DNA of 64,000 bases from Lepidurus packardi (GCA_023053545.1 JAKZAN010000007.1:434001-498000), one strand, 5' to 3'; shown: positions 26,444 through 38,944, counted from the stretch's first letter. Notes: generated by a model not told the origin, from the sequence alone. A program made the numbers and translations.

Positions 26444-27377
26444 GTTTTTTGAAAGAACACATTTCTGCTCGGAATCCAATTCACTCCTCCAATAGACAAG
26501 CCAATCGCCGAAGTTCTCAATCAATTTTTGTTGTTAATACAATAATCGAGAAATTGAACCAAAAGTGGTCTTTGTAGCTATCCCCACAATAGTCCACCCC
26601 CACTGCCACTGCCAGTCCACCCGCTCCAGATTTGAGAGTTCTCTAGTAAGATGGACGTAAAACTTTAGTAAAACTCAGTAAAACTTTTGAAAAGCAGTGC
26701 CATATTCAAAATGAAAACAATTTTTTTACCACCAAAATAGATTCGCTCTAGTTAGAACCCCTTTTTTTAAAGAAAGCAACGGTGGTATCTTTCCAGGAAC
26801 TACAGCCTCCACAACGTGCTGGCGTCGGAAAAACAGATTAAGTCGCAGTCGCCGACATGTAACAAAATAAGCAAGGTAGCAGCAGGCACCAAGTCAGCTT
26901 CCAGTATTTCAGTTAAGATAATAATCAGGAAAAATACATTCGGCGATTGAGAAGGCTCAATTTCTCCAGCGACCATGGATTGTAACAATTTTGAACAAGC
27001 GCAGGTAACACAATACCTCCATTCCGTGGAGCTGATCACCAGACACGACGTATTGTGATGCTTGCAACACTACGACCGAGGAGTAGTATGGCTTGAGTCA
27101 CGTTTACAAGCGTTCACCTCTTTCGAGCTCGCAATCTTGACATCACAAAAAAAAACTGAAAATGGCAAAGTTCTCAAAAATTAATCGTCATTATGGACGA
27201 AAACTGTCTAATGGGCTCGCAAAGTTTGCTTGACGTCGAAAGCCCTTTCACCGTTAAGCTTTGAAGTAGAACGATATTTCCAATCCCATTGGCTAGCCTT
27301 TCACTGCTATTGTGACGATACTTCTTTCGAGTGCTGTATACATGACCATGGAAGGATTCTTTAACCGATAAAAAGTT

Positions 27378-27468
27378 TCCTCCGGGCCGGATTTGAACCA
27401 GCGACCTATGGATATCGATGTTCTTATTTCACTACAGTCCACCGCTCTACCAACTGAGCTACCAGAGG
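27378..27468 (-). tRNA. tRNA-Tyr (GTA) with 18-nt intron
   Basis: The mature tRNA sequence is the same as in the intronic copies, with acceptor CCTCTGG/CCGGAGG and GTA anticodon. The intron after position 37 is 18 nt and differs in sequence from the 26-nt intron. A T5 run follows the 3' end. Confidence 0.95.
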
Positions 27469-28066
27469 ATAACGAAAGCTTGAATTAAATAAATATAATT
27501 ACGTGTATCGAGCGTACAGTACAGTACTTCCAAGATTCAGGGACTGCTTAACGTGCGCTTCTGCACTTAGGCCGGAGACATAAAAAAGCTGAATTCAAGC
27601 CGACAAAGTGTCACACTTACGTCCTCTTGAAAAATATGTACGGAGCAAAATTGAGTCATTTAACACTTCGTATAATGATAAGCCTCCATGGCACACAACT
27701 TTGCACACAATAACGGGTTACCTTTACCACGACATATAAGTTTACGGATTGAATGAGACGGGTTCATGCAGGGCTACAGGTTAAGCGGCTGGCTCGGCTC
27801 ATAAAGTAACCTATCTACCCTGCAATTATGTATCCCGAGTCATTAAAAACGGCCTGGAAGGATTCTTTAACCAATGAAATATAGCTATCGGTATTCGAGA
27901 TCACTGATATCGCTGGTCTAAATCTGCACTAGTTTTTATTCTGCTTTCTGTCGTCTGTCGTCTACGTTGAAAGGTAGACTATTGGAGCGGGACCTAAAGC
28001 AAGCGCCGGCCTAAAAGCGAGTTAAGATAACGAAATATACTACTTATATCATAACAATAAAAAAAA

Positions 28067-28158
28067 TCCTCCGGGCCGGATTTGAACCAGCGACCTATGG
28101 ATATCGATTGTTTTAATTTCACTACAGTCCACCGCTCTACCAACTGAGCTACCAGAGG
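28067..28158 (-). tRNA. tRNA-Tyr (GTA) with 19-nt intron
   Basis: The mature sequence matches the three neighbouring tRNA-Tyr genes. The intron is 19 nt and close to that of the 27378 copy, with one base added. A long T run follows the 3' end on the minus strand. Confidence 0.95.
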
Positions 28159-29373
28159 ATATAAATACAATTCACCTGCTCCACTTTAGAGTTGCTTTTC
28201 CTTTTGCCACCAGGAATCACCTACTGAGACGAACGACTTCAAAGTTCGTACTCACAAGAACTATCTAGAGAGCACGGTTCAAAAGGCAATGCTATTCATT
28301 ACAGCCTGTCCCGGACACCCTTATCTTTGAGAAAATATCGCCCAAAACATGCGGAATAAAGGATTCAAATTGGTCAATAAAAAAATCTAACGAAAGGAAG
28401 TCATTCGAAAACCCATTTTGCCCAAAACTGTGTCGTAGTGGAAATACCCCGCAGTTTTGCGTTTCTTGTCCTTCTGGGAAGTTGATAGTCAGCTGAATGA
28501 ACAATTGAAAGGCAATAAAAGATCAGCATGAGACAATGTGAAATTGGACGACTATATAACCTTAGAACACACCAATAAAAACGTTATTGTTTTATAAATG
28601 TTTTTACAACACGTTTCCTTTCTGGAATTTCATCTGGAAGTTCAGTACATAAAACCATTCACGCTCATACTTTATGCCTAGTAAATCGGGGAGATAACAA
28701 AACGACATTCGAACATCCACACTCTATATAAAACTACAACGCTGTTCTTGGTCCACCATGCATTTGAGAGTGGTCAAGTGGTATTCAAGTTTCAAGGCTC
28801 AAACGAAGAAGAAAAAGATGCGCTAGTTTCTTAAGTGACTTTAACAAGGTAATTTACTAGAATGTCTTATATATTACAATAGTTGAATTCAAGTTGGAAG
28901 TTTTGAGGCACTAAACATTTGAATTACTGAAATTTGAACTGAATCACAGTTTACCTATTAGTTCCGAACAGAAAGCGATACATATATTTTGGAAAAAAAG
29001 AAGCAGGTCTCGCCCGTGCGATCCAGAGTGACCGTAGTAGGAGGCACATAGCGAAGTGAGCCCTGACATTCTGACGAGTTCAAAGCTTCCGAAGAGGCCA
29101 ATGTTCCCAAAGAGTTCAACCAAGAACCTGTTGCAAAGAATGCCATTTTTGTTCATTGTTTCGGATGGGACGAAAAAATTGAACGATTCTGAATTCCAAG
29201 GAGGCCTCGCTATACAACGGCATTCTTGGCGGGGTCAAAAATGCAAAGTAATACAGTTTCAAAGAAACACTTGCTAGATATGCACTTGCATCTTGCTATC
29301 CATTGACATCTTCAATTTACTTCAATTACCTTCGCTATATTTCTAAAAACAATAAGTATTTTGGAATAGTAAC

Positions 29374-31497
29374 ATGCGGATCCTGTGGTTCTTCCTATTC
29401 GCAAGAGCAACAGCCCAAACGTGCAGCTATTGCGGCATTACCCCGCAACATGATTTGTGCCTCTACTCGGTAACTAGCATTTGTTTCATATTGTCAATAC
29501 GCGATAAGCTTGCTCTGAAAGGGAGTAGGAAGCAGTTGCATTGGACTACAGGTAAACACCGTATCGAGTTCAGACATTCAAACCATTCTAGAAGAGCACA
29601 ATATGCTTCGAGCAAATGTGTCTAATGGATATGAGCGGCAAGGTTCGCCTGGGCCTCAACCTTCAGCTTCTAATATGCAAGTTCTGGTAATATTCAATTT
29701 AGGTTCCGTAAAGGTAGAAAACTAAGACGCGCCCTTTTCCACAGACCTGGAGCACTGAATTGGCAAAAATCGCCCAGATGTGGGCTGATCAATGCCAATT
29801 TCAGCACGATTGTAGTTCATGTCGCGCAACGTGTAAGTTCTAATGGACAAAGCGAGCGAAAGAGAAATCGGTGGCTTTAAAGTCTAATTTTTAGGTCAGT
29901 TTTCCGTGGGGCAGAATTTATTCACTGAAGGTGTCACTACCCAAGTTTCGAGTGCCGATTGGGTAAAAGCTATTAATGCCTGGTTCAGTGAAGTGCAGTA
30001 CTTTAATCCGGCCCACATTAAGCCATTTGCGTAAGCTATCTGCTAAACATGTTAAAAACAGACACTAAAAATTATAACTGAGGACGTGTAGGAGTACCTC
30101 TGGAACAGGACATTATACCGCCACAGTATGGGCTTCCACCAAGTTTGTTGGTTGTGGATATACACTGTACAAACCAAAAAGCTACAACAAGGGCCTTTAC
30201 GTGTGCAATTATGGTCCAGCTGGAAACACGATTGGCGGAGAAATGTATTCCGTTGGTAGCCCATGCTCAAATTGCCCCACTGGAACGTCTTGCTCCTCAA
30301 CCTATAAAGGGCTATGTGGTAAAACAAAAATTCTATCCAACAAGACACTGTACAGTAATTACATTGCCTTATAATTCATGACCATTATCATTGTTAGGTG
30401 AAGCAACACTACAAGCTACACCGTTGGTAGGACCTGCTGTACCAGAATACGGGTTGACGCCAACAAACCCAATAGGTAAACAATAAATAGTATATATTTT
30501 TTTTTAAATCAGAAAGAAGGAGGGTTTGTACAAAAACAATCCTCCGGGCCGGATTTGAACCAGCGACCTATGGATATCAATCGTTCTGGATTTTCCTTTC
30601 ACTACAGTCCACCGCTCTACCAACTGAGCTACCAGAGGATATTTGTTGTGATGGCGTGCTCTAGTTTTATCACGAGAGAAACGTTCCAAGACATTGCTTT
30701 GGGAAGGCTATAGTTTGTTCCTAACGGGACAGCGAGGTTGGACGGGAACGTCAGAGACGCTTGCGTTTCCAAGCTGTTTATTTGAACCGAAATCATCTTT
30801 CCTATTCTTCTGAACACTAACTAACATCCATTACGTTGTCGCTGTATATGAAAACTCCTTCTTTAAGATCAATAGCAAATGCCGTTAACATAAGTTTTCT
30901 TTTTAGCGCTACCCAGTTTCATCGAGTTTTTGTGTAACGTGGGTGACAATGAATGCGAATTTCACACCTCCGGGTGTTCGTGGGTAACCCTGCTAACCAC
31001 ACGGCCAAACAGCGATGCTTCAAGTAAGTCTTCATTTCCCGTCCCGAGACGAATTAGTCATTTCTCATTTGTGATTTGTAGATTATTTGGAAACTTCGAT
31101 CTCAAGCGGGAATTTTGCAGAATTGACCATCAAGGACTTAATTACACCTTCCCCAGAACAACCCCTGTGCTTTACGTTCCAGATTTTCAAAGAAATCATC
31201 CCGTCAAGCTTTAACTCGTTCTTTCAATTTCTACTGGCTCAAAGTAACCCGATTCTGATTACAATCAGTACTGCGAACGCGTTGCCTATTGTGGTTCCGC
31301 TGCCAGATACTTCAGGAAATTTGAAGCAAGGCTGGTTCGAAGCGAGACTGACATTCAAAGGGATAAATCAGCCCTTTCAAATAACAATTAAACAAAGCGG
31401 ACCAATTCCAATAGGCGGAGATCGGAGCTCGGTGATCCGCTTGGGAATCGAAAGCGTTCAAGTAACGGAGGGGAAATGTGCACCATTGAATTGTTAA
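29374..31497 (+). CDS. Secreted CAP (venom allergen 5-like) protein with MAM-like C-terminal domain, copy 2
   Basis: Paralogue of the gene at 24347 with the same eight-exon structure: 29374-29469, 29552-29686, 29745-29832, 29895-30030, 30092-30318, 30398-30475, 30907-31023, 31082-31497. The product is 430 aa; exon 6 is 12 bases longer and adds four residues to the linker. Signal peptide, CAP1 (GHYTATVWASTKF), CAP2 (YVCNYGPAGN), the Cys tail and the MAM-like module are all present without breaks, so both copies look functional. The CAP domain differs from copy 1 at many residues, for example in the surface loops after the CAP1 motif. The MAM-like module differs at only a few positions. Intron 6 carries the same antisense tRNA-Tyr. 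Confidence 0.9.
30540..30638 (-). tRNA. tRNA-Tyr (GTA) with 26-nt intron, inside CAP gene 2
   Basis: Identical to the tRNA at 25486-25584, including the 26-nt intron, and in the same place in intron 6 of the paralogous CAP gene. A T5 run follows the 3' end. Confidence 0.95.
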
Positions 31498-32575
31498 GTT
31501 TTTTGAAAGAACACATTTCTGCTTTCATAAAAATACAGTTTACTACTATTTTCTACATTATTGGCTAATCGATTTAAATGTATTGGCTCCTGTTTAATAT
31601 GCAAAACCGTATTTGCCTGTAGCGAACGCCAAATATTATTAATTCTGGGAAAAGGGCTTCCGAAAGATGTGTATGCATACGAGGTGCTAAAATAAATCGG
31701 AATTCAGTTTACTGTGACAAGCCAAAATTCGTCGATGTTCTCAATCCATTTTTTGATATTGATACTATAATCGAAAAATTAAACTATAATTGGTCTTTGT
31801 GGCTATCTTCACATAAGCACTGCCAGGTTACTCCCTCCACATTTGGGAGTTCTCTCGTAAGATAGGCTTTCGGGAAAACTTTTGAAAAGCCGTGCCATAT
31901 TGAAAAGAATCCAATTTTGTGACTACCAAAATAGATTTGCTCTAGCTAGAACCCTTTCCTAAGGAAGCAACGGGGTATCTTTCCAAGAACTACAGTTTCC
32001 CTAGCGTGCTGGCGTCGGGAAAAAACGGATTTCATAATTCGATACAAACTTTTAACCATGGCAAATGACTGACAAATGATGTCATATCGGTTTCACAGCA
32101 ATTCTTACACTAAAACTACCTATGCTTTTTGGGCTGTCTATTGCTTCCATTCTCTGTAGGAGAATACACTTGGTCAAAATTATTACACAAAAACATTCGT
32201 AACCTTAACGAAGATTTAAACTATACTTGCCCATAAGTCGCAGTCGCCGACATGTAACAAAATAAGCAAGGTGGCAGCAGGCATCAAGTCAGCTTCCAGT
32301 ATTTCAGTTAAGATACTAATCCGGAAAAATACATTCAGCGATTGAGAAGGCTCAGTTTCTCCAGTGACCATGGATTGTAACAATTTTGAACAAGAGCAGG
32401 TAACACAATACCTTAGATTCCATAGAGCTTGATGTCCACGCACTATGATGCTTGCAACATCACGACAGAGGAGATTGGAGTACAGTGTGGCTTGAGTCAC
32501 GTTTACAAGCGTTCAGCTCGTTAGAGCTCGCAAGCTTGTACAAATAAAACATCACAAATAAAACTGAAAATGACG

Positions 32576-33619
32576 AGATTTCCAAGTCGCGCTCATGTTT
32601 CGACCTTGTCGAATAAACACGTGCACCAGGCTTCCTTTGTTATTCTTTTCAGAAACAGAAGGTTATGGTTTTACGGTCTCAAGTGACCTTTACCACCTGT
32701 GGTTGCATCCTAAACTAGCATCTTCCCGCGCTTTTTGAACCATAATTTCTTTCATTTATTCTAGCGCTTAAAAGCTGCCTTACACCATGGGGTTGGGTAT
32801 TTGTGCAAAGACTTCGAGCAAGAATCTGGAATAAAAGTTGACAAGCCAGTGATAGCGGCAATCAACGAACTTACTTACCAACAGCTTGGTTTGTTTGCGA
32901 AGGACTTGGAAGCCTTTTCGAAGTATTATTACGATTCCACCGTTTTTGTTCCTTTTCCCTACAGAATAGTTTTTTAGGCATGCACGAAGATCTACGATAA
33001 ACGGCGATGATGTTAGGCTACTGGTACGCAAAAATCCGGTCTTGGTAAAATAACACAGTAATTAACGTAATTGAAAATTTCATTATTGTCCGTTTTTAAT
33101 AGCTTAATCACATTGAAAGCCTGATTTCACATGATGGCGACAAAGCAACTGCCGAAGCCGGGAAAAAAAGGCGCAAAAAAGCCAATGATAATCGAGAGCA
33201 ATTTGAATAAATCAAAAGGTAAATTCTTATCAGTGCAGCTAGACTTGGGAGTGGTAAAGGATACATAAAAGAATTAAGTAAATGCCATTACAATTTCAGT
33301 GGGTACTTGAAGGACAACACTGAATTGTGCAGAAGGAAACCGTCATCTTATGGAATACAAGACTTTATGTGTGCGCTTTTCGAATTAATTGGCACATCAC
33401 TTTCGCACCGGATAATTAAAAAAAAGTCCAATTAATTTGCTTAACTAATGCATTCATACAGAAGTTATAGTATGGCCATTCCTTTATAACTGTAAGAAAA
33501 TAAAAACCACAAACTTTAACAAACCAAAATAAAACGGCGTCATTATGAAATCGGATGAGGCCAATGGCGCCCTAGCTTTTGCCATGTCATATTCCCGGTA
33601 TCTTTCCAACAGAAGATCC
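32576..33619. other. Interval without a firm gene
   Basis: Downstream of the duplication and upstream of the LIM-gene stop codon. One small plus-strand segment at 33131-33221 opens with ATGATGGCGACAAAG, encodes a Lys/Pro-rich start and runs into a GTAAAT donor; joined to an acceptor near 33298 it would stop after four more codons (about 34 aa). I do not recognise it. The rest probably holds the 3' UTR of the LIM gene. Confidence 0.35.
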
Positions 33620-36600
33620 TTATAATTCCGTTGACACACACGACGTCAATGCCTGGACTCGACGAGCATTACAAGTCTTACAAAGGACATGGTCATCCAA
33701 GGGGTAGCATCCTCTACCTTCAGCTTCAGAAGAAAGAATTGTTCCACAATCCTGCGTAAAATACACGGTCAATACAAGCTTCGCTTTGAGAGAATCAACT
33801 CTCTTTACCTCGCATTTATAACAATGTACATGAAAGCTACGATCCATAGCCACAACTCGCACAGTCTCCTCTTGTCCAGGTTCGGGCATGATGGGTAGAT
33901 GGCAAACGGAACAGCGAGGAGCAAACTTTCTGTAATATTTACATACTTTATTATTAAGGAAAAAGAAAAAAAAATTCCTAAAACTAGGTAATTACTTATG
34001 GAAATCGTCGATACAATGTATTTGGTTGGCAGCATCTACTGTGAAAGGAATGCCATCTAGACACAGTCCGCACATGACGCAACGGAAGCATTGTGGATGG
34101 TACGGCTTGCCCGTTGCTCGTAAAATGCGATCCAAAATTGGTGCGGTGCAAACGCAACACTTTTCTAAGGTATTCTTGCGAAAAAAAGACAGATCAGAGC
34201 TATTCGCCTGATGGTGGCTCTAGATAAGAATAGCAAAGAAAACTTACTAGATAATCTTCTTCACAATACGGCTTCCCTTCAACAGCGTAAAATGGTTTTC
34301 CTTGTAAGAGAGCACAGCATACTACGCACGTGAAACACCTAATGTGGTACACCTGTCCCATCGCAGTACAACCCGTGCCTTCACCTACAACCTTGTTATC
34401 ACAGCCCGCACACATACCTAAACAGAAAAAAACCATGAAAATATATATTCTAGAAGTAAAGAGATTTTTACCAAAAAAATCCGGGTCGCACGCTGCATCC
34501 ATAGACTTGACAAGCAAAGAAGTTAATGCATCAACTTCATCCTCTCGTCCATAACGATCTGCAGATGTCAAAGGTTGCGACGAAGGCGCAGGAGCCAAAC
34601 CTTTTGGTCCATAAGGACCATATAAGGTGTAATTGGTCCCACTTTTGGAGGACGTGGACATTTGACTGGCTGGACGAAGCTGAATAGGTTCGTAAACAGA
34701 TTCCTCCGTTGAGATCTGGAATAATTTGAGTAATACACACCAACACTTAGTTTTAAACATGAAAACAGGATGTGGGACTCAACAATTCATTTAGACGTAT
34801 TGGAAAAAGTAACTGGTCTGAAAACTTGGTAAACGTTGGGCTATCCGAAGTGTATCAATGAGCTTCGGTGCAATCGTGTCCTATATAGTAAAGCTAACGT
34901 CGACCTATATCTAAAAACAGCGCAAACCACCTCACCTTGCCAACTTTTTGTTGGAACACTAACAAACTATCGTTGCTTGAAGAGACGACGAACACTGCAC
35001 GTACGCTTTAGGAATTTACGAGTTACGGGGAGCCACAGCAACCAATTGAACTAATCATTGCATAGATCTGACTGCCTAAGCGGACAGCAAAACGTTCCAA
35101 CCGGAGTATCTACTGCACTACACACTGGACATTTAAGAGTCCGGTTCGGGTCTCATTCTGAACTATTTCTGCTTCTTCTCGTGAAGGTTTTCTGAGTGCT
35201 TTCTCCCCACAGTCCCTCGGCTCTTGACGCTGCTCTAAACCTGACCATATATGTCAGGTGACGTCAGCTTGGCCTTCACGCACTTCATTTGAATATCGAA
35301 TGAATACATATCGTACTACTTGCACTACACCGCACATCGAGACAACAAACTCTTGATTTCTTTCTTCTACTTTTTTCACGACACCAAGACTTACATGGAT
35401 CCTTTTACGCTAAGTTGCCGTACAAGGGAGTGGGATATGAGGAATACTCAATTGTAAATCGTAATACTCTACTGCAACCGCAGCCAGAAAGCAAGGAAAA
35501 GACCTCGGAATGCTGCGAAGGCTATTTTAACGTACAATATTATGTTTGCATTTCGGCGGGAAAACTGGTTCAAGTATTAATAGTTGGTGGGCTAGCGAGA
35601 AGGCAGGCGGCAATTTGTCATTCACATGAACATAAAGAAAATAAACAGTCGTACTGCCACATGTCAGCATTTGATGGTCGAAAGTGGGTCGAAAACGTAC
35701 GTTTAGAATAACTTTGGCAAACCGAACTTACGAACTACGCCCAAGTTCTACCGTATGAAATCGCATAGAAATGAAGGTAACTTTAGACGCGCCAACCATT
35801 AAAAAAAGGAAAGAGAAAACATTTAGCCCATGGCAATCAACTAGAATGGCCACTACACCCAGGGTTTAAGTCACATTACAAGTTATTGCTTTGCTAACTA
35901 CGTAACTTCAAAATAGAAAACTAGCTGCGCGTCCTTTCCCGCCCGCGCCAAATTGCAACCATCGGGCATGCCATCAAGAAAGAAAAACTATTCTCAAACT
36001 TTGCCGGATCACTCACTATAATACGCCCGGCTTTCCAGAAACACTTAACGTAAAACTGAAAAGAGAAAGGACGGATAAACCAATTTGCTTTACCTGGGAC
36101 AAAGGAGCATACGTAGCAAAAGGACCTCCATAGGGCGACAATACTTCGTTTCCGGTAGCACGTCTAAGCTCGGAATAGGATGAGCTCACTGGCGAAGGAG
36201 GTGATGGTGGCGGTAAATCTTCCGGTAAAGGCGGCGGAATATGGCTCAGATCCGATTCCAAAACTGTGGTATCCAAAGGCGGTGGCGGTAAATCATCTTC
36301 AGACGGATGCCGGCTTTTGCGACGACAGCTTTGCAAATTGCTGTACAGGGGTTCAGTTTGAGGCGGCGGGGGAGGGGGTGGAAAATTGGCATATGTGGAA
36401 TGCGAAGGCAATGCATTGTTGCTATTTTGACTCCCATAACGATTCAAAACTGTACTGAACGATGGCTCTGAAAACTTTTTGACTGTATGGCTCTTAGGAA
36501 TGACAGGAACTTGAGGCTCGGCCTTGTTTGGCTTAGGAAGGACATTTGGACCAACCTTTCTATACGCTGACCCTTGCTCTACAAATGCAGACTTTTCGTA

Positions 36601-36639
36601 GGTATCTGACAGATTAAGAGCTTCCAATTGTTTCTCCAT
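33620..36639 (-). CDS. LPP: Zyxin/LPP-family protein with three LIM domains
   Basis: A focal-adhesion and junction protein that binds actin regulators through a Pro-rich N-terminus and partners through LIM domains. Exons in transcript order: 36639-36094, 34715-34472, 34417-34248, 34174-33996, 33929-33809, 33751-33620, joining to 463 aa. The N-terminal half has Pro runs such as [12 protein letters not shown] and DDLPPPPLD (ActA-like VASP-binding type). LIM1 begins [19 protein letters not shown]2 begins [14 protein letters not shown], and LIM3 begins [20 protein letters not shown]. The protein ends VSTEL, a PDZ-binding type end like that of vertebrate LPP. The last intron (57 bases) has no stop and keeps the frame. 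The start codon is the first Met of the Pro-rich exon; a 5' UTR exon upstream is likely. Single arthropod members are often called zyxin. Confidence 0.93.
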
Positions 36640-37929
36640 TGTCCCGGGTTCTTTTATAGTGCTTGCTGTTTTTTCTCTCCTGCTCTGTAATGATGTACCA
36701 CGTACCAGTGCGAGGGCTCTGTTAAAAAAGAACGAAGTAAATTAATGAATAATGGTAACTAGAAAACCAACAAGTACTGCCTAACATACTTAAGAAATTT
36801 AATTCTGCGAAGATCTGGGATTCACTCCTTTAAATAATACTGGTATTACAATAAAAATGATTAAAAGCCGATAACCAGCGTCAAAACAAAGACACCTTCA
36901 AACAGCTAACGGAAGGGCATGAAGATACCTCTCGAAATATATTCTATGCGGTTTCGGTTCGGTTCCAGCGAACACAACAAGCACGTCCTAAATACCTTCC
37001 CCGTGGTGGAATTATCCATGTAATAATTCCAATCTTCCAAGTTAATATTACAAATGTAGAAATAACACAGTAACGTATATATCATTGTTTTATATGTAGC
37101 TATGACCTGTATGTATAAATGGTCTCGGCTTGCACACTGTGACACCCGCTGTGCAACCCACAGAACTTTTCAATTTGGCGGCTTGGGCTGAATTTTATTA
37201 GTTTCCCAGGCAATTATCAAAGTCTGTCTTTTTCACGTCCTTTTTATGTCATGCTATTTAGTCTTTCGTCTGTTTTTTTCCCGAATTTCTTATTACCAAT
37301 GCCGCATACAAAATAATAAGACTTACTAATAAAAAAAAGTCACTTATAGTCAAGCAACTGAACTGTCAAGAGCACATGACATTAAAGTATAAGAACGACT
37401 TTTATAAAATATAAGACTTCTCGAAAGTATTGGATTTGTCAACTATTATTCGGTCTAAATCCGCTTACTAGATACCGCTGCACAAGCGAGTTTTAGTCGA
37501 ACTGCGAAGACTACGCCCATTTACGTTTCTGCTGATAGATTTGCTCTCTTGGCAATTCGGAAGACCGACAAACACGTCGGAGAAACAGGTTTTTTTACGA
37601 GATACAGTCTCCAGGGAGCATGATAGCCTTGAATTACGAAAAATATTTTTTATTAATATTGTGAGGGGAGAGTTGTAAGATAATTGAAAAATTCACAAAA
37701 AGGGAATCTATAATTCTACCCGTTACAATGTTTATTGCGCCATCTATGGATTCCACTTCTAACTATATAAAGTACCCTTTTATTTGACTTATGTACTCAT
37801 AACATATGTCTGTACCCTGTTACTAATCTGGTCAAAGTCGTTAGCTAATGCTACATTTTGTTGGTTAACTTTGTTTTTATATTCTGTTCTCTAATAAATT
37901 TATAAGGCAACGGTACAAGTTGCCTTACT
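36640..37929. other. Intergenic region between divergent LIM and CPTP genes
   Basis: It lies between two divergently transcribed genes and so probably contains both promoters and LIM 5' UTR exons. No conserved coding segment is seen. Confidence 0.5.
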
Positions 37930-38726
37930 ATGCCTCCTTCAGCACGAAAGTTTGACCTATTTTTCGTCGAGGAACAGTTCCGAAAAAGTTTAGAAGACGA
38001 CAAGGAGAAGTTATCCATGGATCCTTACTTACGCGGATATGGCGAATTTAGCAAGTAATTAAGGACTTGTCAATAACGAACTACAAAGGCCTTGCTGGTT
38101 TAGATTTTTTTATATGATGGGTGCAGTATTTGGATTCGTAGCATCTGATGTGACCAGCAAGTTGCATATTGTACAGGATTTGTGTAATGGTCCTTCTTCG
38201 GACAAGTATAGCACTGTCGAAGGGATGATGGAGCATGAAAAGGCGGAAAACCTTCTAGAAAAAGATGGTTTTATTTCTGGTTCACGCACATTACTTCGAT
38301 TGCATAGGGCACTCGGTAAGTTTTTTCCACTCTAATATGATTAATACCTAATTCAGTTACTTAGAGTTTGCTTATAAGTTTCTGGAAGCTATATTACCGT
38401 TGGAAAACGATGAAAGGTTAGTATATGCATGTCAGGAGTGTTACCAGCAAACACTAGCGAAGTTCCATCCTTTTTTGATAAGAAAGGCAGTCATGGTAGC
38501 GCTATACGCTTTGCCAACAAAACAAGGACTGCTAAAAGCGGTAATTTTAGTATTAAACGCGTTGGAATGTGTGATTTTGTATTTTTTGATTTTTTAGATT
38601 ATGGCGAAAGATGATACCGAGGAAACATATTTCGAGCTCCTTCCTAAAATTTCGCTCGCTATGCGCAACGCTTATGATCGTACGGGTCAGCTGTATGAAA
38701 AGCACGGACTTGAAGACCTCCCCTAA
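37930..38726 (+). CDS. CPTP: Ceramide-1-phosphate transfer protein (GLTP domain)
   Basis: A cytosolic lipid carrier that moves ceramide-1-phosphate between membranes. Exons 37930-38054, 38104-38315, 38365-38540 and 38598-38726 join in phase to 213 aa, essentially the length of vertebrate CPTP (214). Family features: MDPYLRG near the N-terminus; then GAVFGFVASDVTSKL, whose Asp and following Lys match the headgroup recognition site; then SGSRTLLRLHRAL, carrying the Arg residues that bind phosphate; then KFHPFLIRKAVMVALYALPT with the conserved His and Pro; and a C-terminal HGLEDLP. It is convergent with NDUFB5, about 220 bases away. The assignment to CPTP rather than GLTP rests on the RTLLRLHRAL and C-terminal motifs. 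Confidence 0.95.
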
Positions 38727-38944
38727 TTCAAACCTTTCCTGTCGCAGAAACTAGGGACCAAACTTTACCGATACCTTCTAAAGCCTTATACTATGTGATG
38801 TAAAAGTAAAATCCAGTGTACCGTAAAACACTATATTATTTCGTTATCTTGAAGTTATTTGCTTGACATGTTTGTATCTCTGCACTAGTTTATATACAAC
38901 ACTAATCAGCTTCTTTTAACGCCAAAATAAGCGAGCTGGTTTTC

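Larger units (their letters stand above)
23830..27170 (+). repeat. Tandem duplication, unit 1 (CAP gene plus intronic tRNA-Tyr)
   Basis: This segment is repeated in the same orientation at 28870-32575. Similarity runs from the promoter region through all eight CAP exons and introns, the antisense tRNA-Tyr, and a 3' flank ending near GGCTTGAGTCACGTTTACAAGCG. Divergence is uneven: 25422-26443 is about 99% identical to its partner, while exons 1-5 and the flanks are clearly more diverged. Confidence 0.9.
27171..28869. other. Spacer between duplication units, carrying two tRNA-Tyr genes
   Basis: No protein gene is recognised. Two tRNA-Tyr genes on the minus strand are the only firm features. A short match (GGAAGGATTCTTTAACC at about 27350 and 27855) suggests the tRNA segments themselves were duplicated within the spacer. 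Confidence 0.6.
28870..32575 (+). repeat. Tandem duplication, unit 2 (CAP gene plus intronic tRNA-Tyr)
   Basis: Second unit, colinear with 23830-27170. It is longer because extra sequence interrupts the 3' flank (about 31520-31700 and 32020-32215). A block at 32229-32410 stays much closer to its partner (26845-27020) than the sequence around it. Confidence 0.9.
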
